This document shows, in pieces, positions 28,164 to 36,912 of a stretch of DNA of 64,000 bases. The position numbers were made by a program, and so were the translations under genes. How positions within the stretch are numbered: the first letter of the stretch is position 1; each line of letters starts with the position of its first letter. The notes beneath the pieces are model-generated. The model worked only from the letters and a program-made list of their open reading frames with translations, searched no databases and had not been told where the DNA came from. The stretch comes from Colwellia sp. (lineage in GTDB: Bacteria > Pseudomonadota > Gammaproteobacteria > Enterobacterales > Alteromonadaceae): the NCBI GenBank assembly GCA_026196955.1, contig JAPHTO010000117.1:1-64000 (forward strand), in the 5' to 3' direction.

Positions 28164-29681
28164 ATGAAAATATTATTCAAGCTAAGTTTTATGCTGCTTG
28201 CTAGTAGCGTTTTGCTTTCAGGTATGGTGCAAGCTGCTAATGAACGTAAACTCGTGGTTGATGAGCAACAAAGCACAAAACACAGCACCAAAATTAATGG
28301 TAAAAACATTAAGTATACGGCAACAACAGGAACTCAACCTGTTTGGAATAAAGAAGGAGTTGCTACAGCCAGTTTGTTTTATACTTATTACCAACGTAGT
28401 GATATAGATAATCAGGCAGAGCGCCCCTTGTTAATTTCGTTTAATGGGGGCCCAGGCTCTGCATCAGTATGGATGCATGTTGCCTATACAGGGCCAAGAG
28501 TGCTTAACGTTGATGATGAAGGCTATCCACTTCAACCTTATGGCGTTAAAACAAATCCTTACTCCATTTTAGATAAAGCCGATATTGTTTTTGTTAACCC
28601 AGTGAATACTGGTTATTCGCGTGTTTTACCTGATAAAGAGGGCAAAATTCCGAGCAAAGAACAGCAGAAAAAAATGTTCTTTGGGGTGAATGCCGATGTT
28701 AGTTATTTAGCTGATTGGATAACGACTTTTGTTTCAAGAAACAATCGTTGGCGTTCACCTAAGTACCTAATTGGTGAAAGCTATGGTACAACGCGAGTAT
28801 CTGGCTTAGCGCTTGCGTTACAACAAAAACAATGGATGTATATTAACGGGGTTATTTTGGTCTCACCTACCGATATAGGTATTAAGCGAGAAGGACCGGT
28901 AAAATCAGCTAACCGTCTGCCTTATTTTGCCGCCGCTGCTTGGTATCACAAAGCTTTAGCGACTGATTTACAGGCTAAAGATCTCACTGAGATCTTGCCT
29001 GAAATTGAGCAGTTCACACTGAATAAGTATATGCCAGCTTTAGCTAAAGGCGGTTTTATTACTCGTGAAGAGAAGCAAGCGATTGCTGAGCAAGTAGCAC
29101 AGTACTCTGGCCTTTCGGTTGAAGCTGTATTAGCCAATAATTTGGATATCGATAATAATTTTTTCTGGAAAGAATTATTAAGAACACGCAAAAAAACCAT
29201 AGGACGCTTAGATTCTCGCTACCTAGGAATCGATGAAAAAGTGTCAGGCTCAAGGCCTGATTACAATGCGGAATTAACGTCATGGTTGCATAGCTTTACT
29301 CCCGCAATTAATTACTATTTACGCGAAGAATTAAATTATAAAACCGATATTCGATATAATATGTTTGGTGATGTTCACCCTTGGGATAGAACGAATAACC
29401 ATACCGGAGAAAATCTACGTCTAGCAATGGCTCAAAACCCTTATTTAAATGTTATGATCCAATCAGGTTACTTTGACGGTGCTACTAATTATTTTGATGC
29501 GAAATATACCATGTGGCAATTAGACCCAAGTGGTCAAATGCGTGAGCGTTTATCTTTTAAAGGCTATAGATCTGGGCATATGATGTATTTACGTCGTGAT
29601 GATTTAAAACAAGCTAACCAAGATATTCGTGACTTTATCGAGAAAACGTTGCCGACAAAATCGCAAGCGGCTAAGTATTAG
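28164..29681 (+). CDS. Exported S10-family serine carboxypeptidase
   Basis: A 505-residue exported peptidase with a signal peptide ending near GMVQAAN. It carries the oxyanion region FNGGPGSASVW, the nucleophile Ser206 in GESYGT and the catalytic His472 in YRSGHMMYL, with a likely Asp in SGYFDGATNYFD. These are the carboxypeptidase Y-type (S10) landmarks. It acts in the periplasm or outside the cell to release C-terminal residues from peptides. It is followed 30 bases later by the DUF808 gene, so co-transcription is possible. Confidence 0.92.
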   Translation: MKILFKLSFMLLASSVLLSGMVQAANERKLVVDEQQSTKHSTKINGKNIKYTATTGTQPVWNKEGVATASLFYTYYQRSDIDNQAERPLLISFNGGPGSASVWMHVAYTGPRVLNVDDEGYPLQPYGVKTNPYSILDKADIVFVNPVNTGYSRVLPDKEGKIPSKEQQKKMFFGVNADVSYLADWITTFVSRNNRWRSPKYLIGESYGTTRVSGLALALQQKQWMYINGVILVSPTDIGIKREGPVKSANRLPYFAAAAWYHKALATDLQAKDLTEILPEIEQFTLNKYMPALAKGGFITREEKQAIAEQVAQYSGLSVEAVLANNLDIDNNFFWKELLRTRKKTIGRLDSRYLGIDEKVSGSRPDYNAELTSWLHSFTPAINYYLREELNYKTDIRYNMFGDVHPWDRTNNHTGENLRLAMAQNPYLNVMIQSGYFDGATNYFDAKYTMWQLDPSGQMRERLSFKGYRSGHMMYLRRDDLKQANQDIRDFIEKTLPTKSQAAKY

Positions 29682-29711
29682 CTAAGTGAGATAACATAAA
29701 TAGGAACTTCT

Positions 29712-30692
29712 ATGGCAGGTGCGAGCTTATTAACCTTAATAGACAAAATTGCAGTTGTACTTGACGATGTCGCCCTAATGACTAAGGTTGCAGCAAAAAA
29801 AACGGCCGGTGTCTTAGGGGATGATCTTGCCCTAAATGCTCAGCAAGTTTCAGGTGTTAAAGCTGAGCGAGAAATCCCCGTTGTGCTCGCTGTTGCTAAA
29901 GGATCGGCAGTAAATAAGCTGATTTTAGTGCCTTTGGCATTAGCGGCAAGCGCTTTTTTACCTTGGATCATCACCCCCCTATTAATGTTAGGCGGCGCAT
30001 ATTTATGTTTTGAAGGTTTTGAAAAAGTATGGCACTCCTTTATTGTCACGGATGAAGAGTTACGAAAAGAGCATAGAGATGCCGCCAAAGAGTTGCTCGA
30101 TGAGACTGTTGATTTAGTTACGCTTGAACAAGAAAAAATTAAAGGAGCAATTCGAACTGATTTTATCCTCAGCGCTGAAATCATTGTTATTGCCTTAGGG
30201 ACAGTTCAGGCGGCAACTTTTTCGCAACAAGTGATGGTCGTATCGGCTATTGCTGCTGTGATGACTATAGGCGTATATGGTTTAGTGGCCGCTATTGTTA
30301 AACTTGACGATGTTGGTCTATATTTATTAAGAGCAGGCTCATCCAAGCAAGTGCAAAATTCCTTTACAGGAAAAGTGCAACGCACTCTAGGTCGAGCGTT
30401 GTTAAGTTTTGCGCCCAAGTTGATGAAGTCTTTGGCTGTTATTGGTACTGTTGCTATGTTTTTGGTTGGCGGGAGTATTCTTGTACACGGATTAGCTGAC
30501 GCGCACCACGCACTTGTTGCAATTGAGCAAATGGTTGGGCATAGTTTAACTGCTTGGCCTAGCTTTCAACAGCTGGTAATAAGCTTAGTACCGTTAATCT
30601 TTGATGCCTTAATTGGTCTTATTGCTGGTGCAATTGCTCTGTTAGTCGTGAGTTTAGTTAAAAAACTGTTTTTTAGAAAAGCTATTGGTTAG
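29712..30692 (+). CDS. DUF808 (YedI-like) inner-membrane protein
   Basis: A 326-residue integral membrane protein. The N-terminal half begins MAGASLLTLIDKIAVVLDDVAL and continues with KKTAGVLGDDLALNAQQVSG, a recognisable DUF808/YedI signature. About four to six hydrophobic segments follow (near 72-98, 155-200, 240-262 and 290-315). The biochemical role of this family is unknown. It lies upstream of the glutaredoxin gene, 7 bases from that gene's preferred start. Confidence 0.88.
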   Translation: MAGASLLTLIDKIAVVLDDVALMTKVAAKKTAGVLGDDLALNAQQVSGVKAEREIPVVLAVAKGSAVNKLILVPLALAASAFLPWIITPLLMLGGAYLCFEGFEKVWHSFIVTDEELRKEHRDAAKELLDETVDLVTLEQEKIKGAIRTDFILSAEIIVIALGTVQAATFSQQVMVVSAIAAVMTIGVYGLVAAIVKLDDVGLYLLRAGSSKQVQNSFTGKVQRTLGRALLSFAPKLMKSLAVIGTVAMFLVGGSILVHGLADAHHALVAIEQMVGHSLTAWPSFQQLVISLVPLIFDALIGLIAGAIALLVVSLVKKLFFRKAIG

Positions 30693-30699
30693 GAAAAAT

Positions 30700-30927
30700 A
30701 TGAAACGCGTAGTGCTTTATAGCATGGATAAATGTTCGCACTGTCAAACAGCCAAGCGCTATTTAGATGAACAAAATATACCTTACCGCTTATGTAACAT
30801 ACAAAGCCCAAAGGGAAGAAAAGAGTTTGCAACTACTGGAATGCGCGGTGTGCCTGTGCTGAAAATAGGTGAGCAATTACTTAATGGTTTTTCAGTGAAG
30901 GGTGTCAATAAATTGCTTAATTGCTAG
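30700..30927 (+). CDS. Glutaredoxin-family thiol-disulfide protein
   Basis: A 75-residue small thioredoxin-fold protein from the ATG at 30700, which has AGGA five bases upstream; a longer start at 30685 overlaps the DUF808 gene. The active site CSHC is near residues 9-12 and the cis-Pro segment is GVPVLKIGEQ. The sequence resembles the GrxC/NrdH size class. It uses glutathione or another low-molecular thiol. Its position a few genes upstream of ovoA, in the same direction, fits a thiol-redox grouping, though this is inference. Confidence 0.88.
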   Translation: MKRVVLYSMDKCSHCQTAKRYLDEQNIPYRLCNIQSPKGRKEFATTGMRGVPVLKIGEQLLNGFSVKGVNKLLNC

Positions 30928-30995
30928 CAGTTCATGCTATTTTGTTTGTTACTGCTTGCTTTATTGTAAGTTACTTTGAATTAGGGAAGATAGCT

Positions 30996-32942
30996 TTGTT
31001 GTTTGTTTTTAGAGCCATATTATTTTGTATGATCATTGGTACTAGCTCTGTGACAAGTGCTGCTGCATTAAATGATGTTTCTGCTCTCGAGAATTTACAT
31101 CATGAATTGAATCAACATCCATGGCAAACTTACCAAGACCTTCAAACACAAGCTGAGCAGTTTGAAGAAATGTCACTAGAATACAAGCTTTGGTGGTTAA
31201 ACCGTAAAGCACAAGCTGAAAACTTGTTGTTTTTATTTGAGCAATTTCAGCAAACTGTAGCCAAAGCACAAGATTTAATCACTCCAGACACACCAGCTAA
31301 GCTTACCAGTCAATTTTATATTTACAGTGGCATCATCTTTCAAAGGCAGGGGAAGTACCAAAACGCACAAAAATTACTTAAAATGGCCAAATCTGTTGCT
31401 GAAAGTAACAACTTTACCTATATAGCGGTTCAAGCAAAGCAAGAGCTCGCTTACACGCGCAGCTTAACTGAATTTTATGAGTTATCTTTAACTGAGTTAC
31501 AACAGGCCTATGTGGAAGCTTTTGCTTTTTCAGATGACTATTTAATTGCTAAAATTCATGAGGTGTATGGCGCTATATATGGTTATATGCATGATTATGA
31601 AAAGTCCATTGAGTATTATAAAAAATCACTAATAAGCTACCAACAGCTAGGTTATCCTTCAGATATTGCTGAAGCTATCAACGGTTTAGCAGCCACTTAT
31701 CGATATTGGAAGAAATTTGATCTTGCTATCGATTATTATCAGCGTTATGAGAAAGCGATTGAATTTAGTCCCCATAATGTTGATGGTAAGTTTTACGCTG
31801 CTTACGGTATTGCTATGAGTCAAGCAGAAAAAGGCGATTGCCATCAAGCATTGAAATCTATTGATAAAGCCTTGAATTTAAAAGGATTGATTGACTATAA
31901 AGCCGAAATTTATAAGCGCAAAGCACAATGTTTGATAACCTTTAATAAGTTATTAGATGCTGAAGTTGCGCTGGATAAAGCGCAAAGTATTTTTGCCAAT
32001 ATTCCCGAGTTAATTGGCACTCATTGGCAAATTGAAGTGATTAAAATACGTGCCGAATTAGCACAAGTTAGCGGTGATAGTAATCAAGCATATCAATTGT
32101 TAAAGGAATATAACCAAGTTCAAACTGCGCTAATTAAGAAAAACTCATCTGATAAGTTGTTGCGTGTTAGAGGAAAACTAGAGCATGAGCGTCAAAACGT
32201 GGAAATATCTTTGTTACAGCAAAGGGCAGAGGTGCAAAAGCTGCAGTATGAGCAGCAGAAACAAAAAAATAATTTTCAAACTTATTTAATAACCTTTAGC
32301 GTTCTATTCGCTTTAATGGTGCTCGTTTTTGTTTTCTTTCAACGAAGACACAATAAAAAATTATTGGCTTTGTCCATCAGGGATCCGTTATCAGAGCTCT
32401 ATAATCGCCGTTATGTTTTTAGTTTCTTAAACAAACTTGTGAGTGCTATTGATACTGAAAAAAGCCAAGTATCTATTATGGTGATAGATATTGATAACTT
32501 TAAACAAGTTAATGATCATTGCGGCCACCCGTTTGGTGATTATGTTATTCGTGAAATAGCAAAAATAGGACAAGAAACCTTACGTGCGGAAGATATTATG
32601 GGGCGTGTAGGTGGCGAAGAATTTTTATGTGTGCTGCCAAGAATTGATGCAGAGCAATGTATGCACATCGCTAATCGTTTTGTGAAAAATGTTAACAGCC
32701 ATAATTTTAAAATTGAGCATAAAGCTAATGAACAGCAAGTTGCTAATATTACTATCAGTATAGGAATTGCAACCACATCGCTTGAAGTTGAAGACTATAC
32801 ACAGCTGTATGCGATGGCAGATAAAGCGCTTTATCATGCCAAAAAGAATGGTAGGAATTGTGTGGTAAAATATAGCTCTGAAATGACAGAGTCAAACCAA
32901 AGTTACTTTGGCCTATCTCACCCTATTCATGAAGACAGTTAA
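30996..32942 (+). CDS. TPR-containing membrane diguanylate cyclase (GGDEF)
   Basis: A cyclic-di-GMP synthase of about 648 residues. The start is uncertain: TTG at 30996 has GGGAAG six bases upstream and gives a clean signal or anchor segment ending near TSAAALND; TTG at 30921 gives a longer form and ATG at 31029 a shorter one. TPR-like repeats fill the periplasmic part (residues about 80-390), then a coiled coil, one membrane helix (about 430-452) and the GGDEF domain. The active site is GGEEF near 539, with an RAED inhibitory site five residues before it, so it should be active and product-inhibited. Its end overlaps the start of the GS-like gene. Confidence 0.88.
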   Translation: MLFVFRAILFCMIIGTSSVTSAAALNDVSALENLHHELNQHPWQTYQDLQTQAEQFEEMSLEYKLWWLNRKAQAENLLFLFEQFQQTVAKAQDLITPDTPAKLTSQFYIYSGIIFQRQGKYQNAQKLLKMAKSVAESNNFTYIAVQAKQELAYTRSLTEFYELSLTELQQAYVEAFAFSDDYLIAKIHEVYGAIYGYMHDYEKSIEYYKKSLISYQQLGYPSDIAEAINGLAATYRYWKKFDLAIDYYQRYEKAIEFSPHNVDGKFYAAYGIAMSQAEKGDCHQALKSIDKALNLKGLIDYKAEIYKRKAQCLITFNKLLDAEVALDKAQSIFANIPELIGTHWQIEVIKIRAELAQVSGDSNQAYQLLKEYNQVQTALIKKNSSDKLLRVRGKLEHERQNVEISLLQQRAEVQKLQYEQQKQKNNFQTYLITFSVLFALMVLVFVFFQRRHNKKLLALSIRDPLSELYNRRYVFSFLNKLVSAIDTEKSQVSIMVIDIDNFKQVNDHCGHPFGDYVIREIAKIGQETLRAEDIMGRVGGEEFLCVLPRIDAEQCMHIANRFVKNVNSHNFKIEHKANEQQVANITISIGIATTSLEVEDYTQLYAMADKALYHAKKNGRNCVVKYSSEMTESNQSYFGLSHPIHEDS

Positions 32943-34107
32943 CTCCCCAAAAGCACATTACTCAGCAAACACATCGTTATATCAAGGTGCGATAATGCTC
33001 CTGCAAGGCTACCTTGAGCACTTAGGCTATAAGGCGCAAATTCACTTTGAATTAGAAGGTTGTTACCAAGCTAGGGACATAGAGCATGGTAAAGAGAAAT
33101 CGCTTGATTACAAAACAATAAATCACTGCTTACGTCAGTTAGATATTGATGGCGAAATTATTGAAGAGTATTGGCGTCATCAGTGGGAATATGTCTCTCT
33201 TTTTAATGGTCAATCACCATTAAAAGAAGCCTTGAACCTATCGAGAGCCATAGAAAAAATTCCTCAATTGTTTCAACAGCTTTATAGCAAGGATGGGGTA
33301 ACTAAAACGCTTATTCAGCCTGTAGTATGGTGTGGCGATCAAGGTAAGCTGGCTGATGGCTCAGAACAAATATTCACTCATGACACTCGCGCAGTACATA
33401 TCCCCAATGCCGTACAATTAAATGTTAGCGTAATAAATACTAAAGGAGAAAACCTGTTAGCCGAGCACGGCTTTGGCGAATATCTGCAAGATTGTTTTTT
33501 ACAAACTAGTTTAGAATGTTGTTTGCTCTACTTACCTGAAGAAGCGGCTTTTGAACGCTTAGCATTAAAGACTCGCTACGGGTTAGTTCAAGAGCTTTGC
33601 TCGCCTAATGATATTTCAGGCGGCCACCAAGGCAGTATTGCTTTATATCGAGAGCGAGGAAAGCATAATCAAAATATGGGAGAGCGGCCATTATTATATG
33701 ATCAATATAATAGCGTACTTTCTGTGATTCAAAACTGGCAGGAGACGGCTCGTATAGAGCACAGACTAGGGGCATCAAGTGTGAAATATAACCCTTATGT
33801 TAATGTTATATATGCCTTACTTAATGTTGTTGATGCTGTTCATGAACATGCTGTTGAGCAAAAAAGTGAGATGATTGAAAAACCATTTTCAGCGATAGCA
33901 CTACCAACAAGTTTATATGGTGATGGCCAAGAAATGGGCGCTGTTGAGTTATTTCAACAAAGTTGTTGGTTTAGTCAAACGCTTAATTGCGTGCAAAAAA
34001 AATATAATCGTTTGAAATTAATGCCAAGGCTTGACTGTCCTAGTCAATTAGGCGATAAAATAAAACAAGCAATAGTAGAAAATTATCATGCTGTGCTTGC
34101 AAAATAA
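32929..34107 (+). CDS. Divergent glutamine-synthetase-fold protein linked to ovoA
   Basis: A protein of about 392 residues that I assign, by eye only, to the glutamine synthetase superfamily. Collinear similarities: IHFELEG near residue 36-42 (GS E-x-E strand), AVQLNVSVINTKGENLLAE (GS GxHxHxSL--dGkN), PEEAAFERL (GS PtvNSYKRL), GSIALYRERG (GS nRsaaiR), and RIEHRLGASSVKYNPYVNV near 275-293 (GS RiE-R--da-aNPYl). The NGxGQxE segment and the HxHxS histidines are not recognisable, so the substrate must differ or activity may be lost. It overlaps the GGDEF gene by 14 bases and is 23 bases upstream of ovoA. The start is uncertain: ATG at 32995 has an AAGG site, while 32929 keeps more protein. A ligase of ovothiol or gamma-glutamyl chemistry is inference. 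Confidence 0.75.
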   Translation: MKTVNSPKAHYSANTSLYQGAIMLLQGYLEHLGYKAQIHFELEGCYQARDIEHGKEKSLDYKTINHCLRQLDIDGEIIEEYWRHQWEYVSLFNGQSPLKEALNLSRAIEKIPQLFQQLYSKDGVTKTLIQPVVWCGDQGKLADGSEQIFTHDTRAVHIPNAVQLNVSVINTKGENLLAEHGFGEYLQDCFLQTSLECCLLYLPEEAAFERLALKTRYGLVQELCSPNDISGGHQGSIALYRERGKHNQNMGERPLLYDQYNSVLSVIQNWQETARIEHRLGASSVKYNPYVNVIYALLNVVDAVHEHAVEQKSEMIEKPFSAIALPTSLYGDGQEMGAVELFQQSCWFSQTLNCVQKKYNRLKLMPRLDCPSQLGDKIKQAIVENYHAVLAK

Positions 34108-34130
34108 CTATACAAATAAGTAATTGATTT

Positions 34131-36281
34131 ATGGATGTCAGTAATAAAAGCTTCAGTAAACCGCCACGCCTTAATGGCCATAGTGTTGAAAGTAAAAAGC
34201 AAGAATTAAAAGATTATTTTCTGCAAACATGGGCAGAATATGAATCTTTATTTGGTTTAATAAATGATGATAAAGCTTACTACTTAAGACCTGAGCCATT
34301 ACGCCACCCACTCATTTTCTATTTTGGTCACACGGCCACTTTTTATATTAATAAACTAATGCTAGGAAAGTTTATTGACCAACGCCTTAATAGCAAGTTA
34401 GAAGCTATATGTGCGGTCGGGGTTGATGAAATGAGTTGGGATGATCTTAATAGCGATCATTACGATTGGCCTAGCGTTGATGAAGTAAGAGCCTACAGAA
34501 AGCAAGTTTCAGCCTTGATTGTGCAGTTGATTGATACCATGGCATTATCTTTACCTATTCAGCAAAACTCATTAGCTTGGGTAATTTTAATGGGGTGTGA
34601 GCATGAACGCATTCATATAGAAACGTCTTCAGTCATTATGCGCATGCTGCCCTTGACATATTTAACGGCGAATAAGCGTTGGCCCACGTGCACTGAAGCG
34701 GGTACTGCTCCTCAAAATCAGTTAGTGAACGTTAGCGGTCAAAGTATTGTTTTTGGTAAACCTGACAGTGATGATACCTTTGGTTGGGACAATGAATATG
34801 GCCATGATGAAATCACCCTCGAAAACTTTACAACCAGTAAGTACTTAGTGTCTAACCAAGAATATTTAGCTTTTGTTGAGGCTAAAGGTTATCAGCAACC
34901 TCAGTTTTGGACGGAAGAAGGGCAAGCATGGTTAGCATTTACCAAGGCAAATATGCCACGATTTTGGTGTCAAAAAACAGATGCCAATGGCAGTAAAGTT
35001 TACTATCAGCGTAATTTGCTCAATGAAATTCCTTTACCTATGAATTGGCCGGTTGAGGTTAATTATTTAGAAGCGAAAGCGTTTTGTCATTGGAAAAGTC
35101 AAGCAGAGGGCGAAGAGAGTTATCGTTTGCCAACCGAAAGTGAGTGGCTGTGTCTACGTAATCAAGTTACAGGCGATTTAGTGGATTGGCAGCATATCCC
35201 CGGCAATATTAACTTAGCGCTGTATGCATCGTCATGCCCAGTGGATAAATTTTCACAAGGCCATGGTCTATTTGATATTGTTGGTAATGTTTGGCAGTGG
35301 ACGGAATCAAATATTGACGGCTTTCAAGGCTTTGAGGTTCATCCTTTATATGATGATTTCTCCACACCTACCTTTGATGGTAAACATAATTTAATAAAAG
35401 GAGGCTCGTGGATCTCTACTGGTAACGAAGCAATGAAGCACTCTCGTTATGCCTTTAGGCGCCACTTCTTTCAACACGCTGGTTTTCGTTACGTCAAAAG
35501 TCATGGTCAGCAACTTCCTAATTTAGCGTCAAACCATTATGAAACCAATGTCGATATTTGTCGTCAGCTTCATGCACACTATGGCGCCGCGAGATCTGCG
35601 ATGCCGCTATCAGCTAAAAATTATAGCCAACAAATTGCCGATCACGTTTTAGCGTGTGTCGACAAGTATCATACAGCCACACACAAATGCTTGGATTTAG
35701 GCTGCAGTGTCGGACGGGCTAGTTTTATCTTGGCGCAATATTTTAATCATCTAGATGGTGTCGACTTTTCCGCCGGTTATATTCGTCATGGGGTAAAATT
35801 ACAGCAAGGTAAATCAATTCGTTATACTCTTGAAAATGAAGGGGATATTGTTGATTTTCATGAAGTTAAACTAAGTGATGTTGATTTACCTACTGGTGAG
35901 AACATTCACTTTAGCCAAGGAGATGCCAGCAATCTTAAAAGTATTTTTACCGGTTATGATCTTGTGCTTGCCCAACACGTGCTAGAGCAAAGTTATTATC
36001 CACGCTTGTTTTTAAAGAGCATACATCAACGACTAAACGCTAATGGTTTGCTCATTGTCGTTTCAGATTATCACTTTGATGAACAACAGGCAGATAAAAA
36101 CACTTGGTTAGGTGGCGTGAAAATAAATGGCGAGAATGTTACTGGCTTTGAAGGTTTGTCAGCCATTTTATCAAATCATTTTACCTTATTAGAGCAGCAC
36201 CAGTTAACGCGCACTTTAAAAGTGAATCGTCGCAATTTTCAATTGTCATTTCCTCATATGACGGTTTGGCAGTTAAAATAG
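34131..36281 (+). CDS. ovoA: OvoA: 5-histidylcysteine sulfoxide synthase / methyltransferase
   Basis: The iron enzyme of ovothiol synthesis. It joins cysteine to C5 of histidine with O2; its C-terminal domain later methylates the 5-thiohistidine. It has 716 residues, the full three-domain length. Domain 1 is DinB-like (about 20-185), with likely iron ligands His67 (GHTATFY) and the HX3HXE motif His158/His162/Glu164 (CEHERIHIET). Domain 2 is FGE-sulfatase-like (about 200-465), with NVWQWTES and GGSWIS. Domain 3 is a SAM methyltransferase (about 495-716), with LDLGCSVGRASF and GVDFSAGYI. The PLP lyase OvoB is not in the window. It is downstream of, and likely co-transcribed with, the GS-like gene. 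Confidence 0.94.
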   Translation: MDVSNKSFSKPPRLNGHSVESKKQELKDYFLQTWAEYESLFGLINDDKAYYLRPEPLRHPLIFYFGHTATFYINKLMLGKFIDQRLNSKLEAICAVGVDEMSWDDLNSDHYDWPSVDEVRAYRKQVSALIVQLIDTMALSLPIQQNSLAWVILMGCEHERIHIETSSVIMRMLPLTYLTANKRWPTCTEAGTAPQNQLVNVSGQSIVFGKPDSDDTFGWDNEYGHDEITLENFTTSKYLVSNQEYLAFVEAKGYQQPQFWTEEGQAWLAFTKANMPRFWCQKTDANGSKVYYQRNLLNEIPLPMNWPVEVNYLEAKAFCHWKSQAEGEESYRLPTESEWLCLRNQVTGDLVDWQHIPGNINLALYASSCPVDKFSQGHGLFDIVGNVWQWTESNIDGFQGFEVHPLYDDFSTPTFDGKHNLIKGGSWISTGNEAMKHSRYAFRRHFFQHAGFRYVKSHGQQLPNLASNHYETNVDICRQLHAHYGAARSAMPLSAKNYSQQIADHVLACVDKYHTATHKCLDLGCSVGRASFILAQYFNHLDGVDFSAGYIRHGVKLQQGKSIRYTLENEGDIVDFHEVKLSDVDLPTGENIHFSQGDASNLKSIFTGYDLVLAQHVLEQSYYPRLFLKSIHQRLNANGLLIVVSDYHFDEQQADKNTWLGGVKINGENVTGFEGLSAILSNHFTLLEQHQLTRTLKVNRRNFQLSFPHMTVWQLK

Positions 36282-36392
36282 TGCCTGCTTAAGCCAACTT
36301 ACTTAGGTGAAAAACTAGAATATTGTTTATTTTTTGCCACTTACCTATGCCTGATATAGAAAAATTCAAGTTTTTATATGCTGCTTCATCAG

Positions 36393-36440
36393 TGCACCAA
36401 ATAAAATCGTCACTTCCATGGCCTGTACTATTTTGGTGCA
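36393..36440. promoter_or_regulatory. NtrC enhancer sites upstream of glnK
   Basis: TGTACTATTTTGGTGCA at 36424-36440 matches the NtrC pattern TGCACTA-N3-TGGTGCA at all but one defined base. A second site begins TGCACCA at 36393-36399 with a weak right half. They lie about 63 and 94 bases upstream of the -24 element listed next, a normal enhancer position. Confidence 0.75.
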
Positions 36441-36502
36441 CCTCTCTTGATTTTTAAATTTCAATATAAGTTAACTAATTGATAACAAATGGATATTTAT
36501 TT

Positions 36503-36518
36503 TGGCATATGAATTGTA
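36503..36518 (+). promoter_or_regulatory. Sigma-54 promoter of glnK-amtB
   Basis: TGGCATATGAATTGTA matches the -24/-12 consensus TGGCAC-N5-TTGCW with two departures (T for C in each half). The expected start is near 36528, about 36 bases before glnK. Together with the NtrC sites this predicts induction by nitrogen limitation. Confidence 0.8.
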
Positions 36519-36554
36519 ATAGTAATTGCATATTTCAAATATAACGATAAATAG

Positions 36555-36902
<348 letters not shown>

Positions 36903-36912
36903 GGGATAAACA

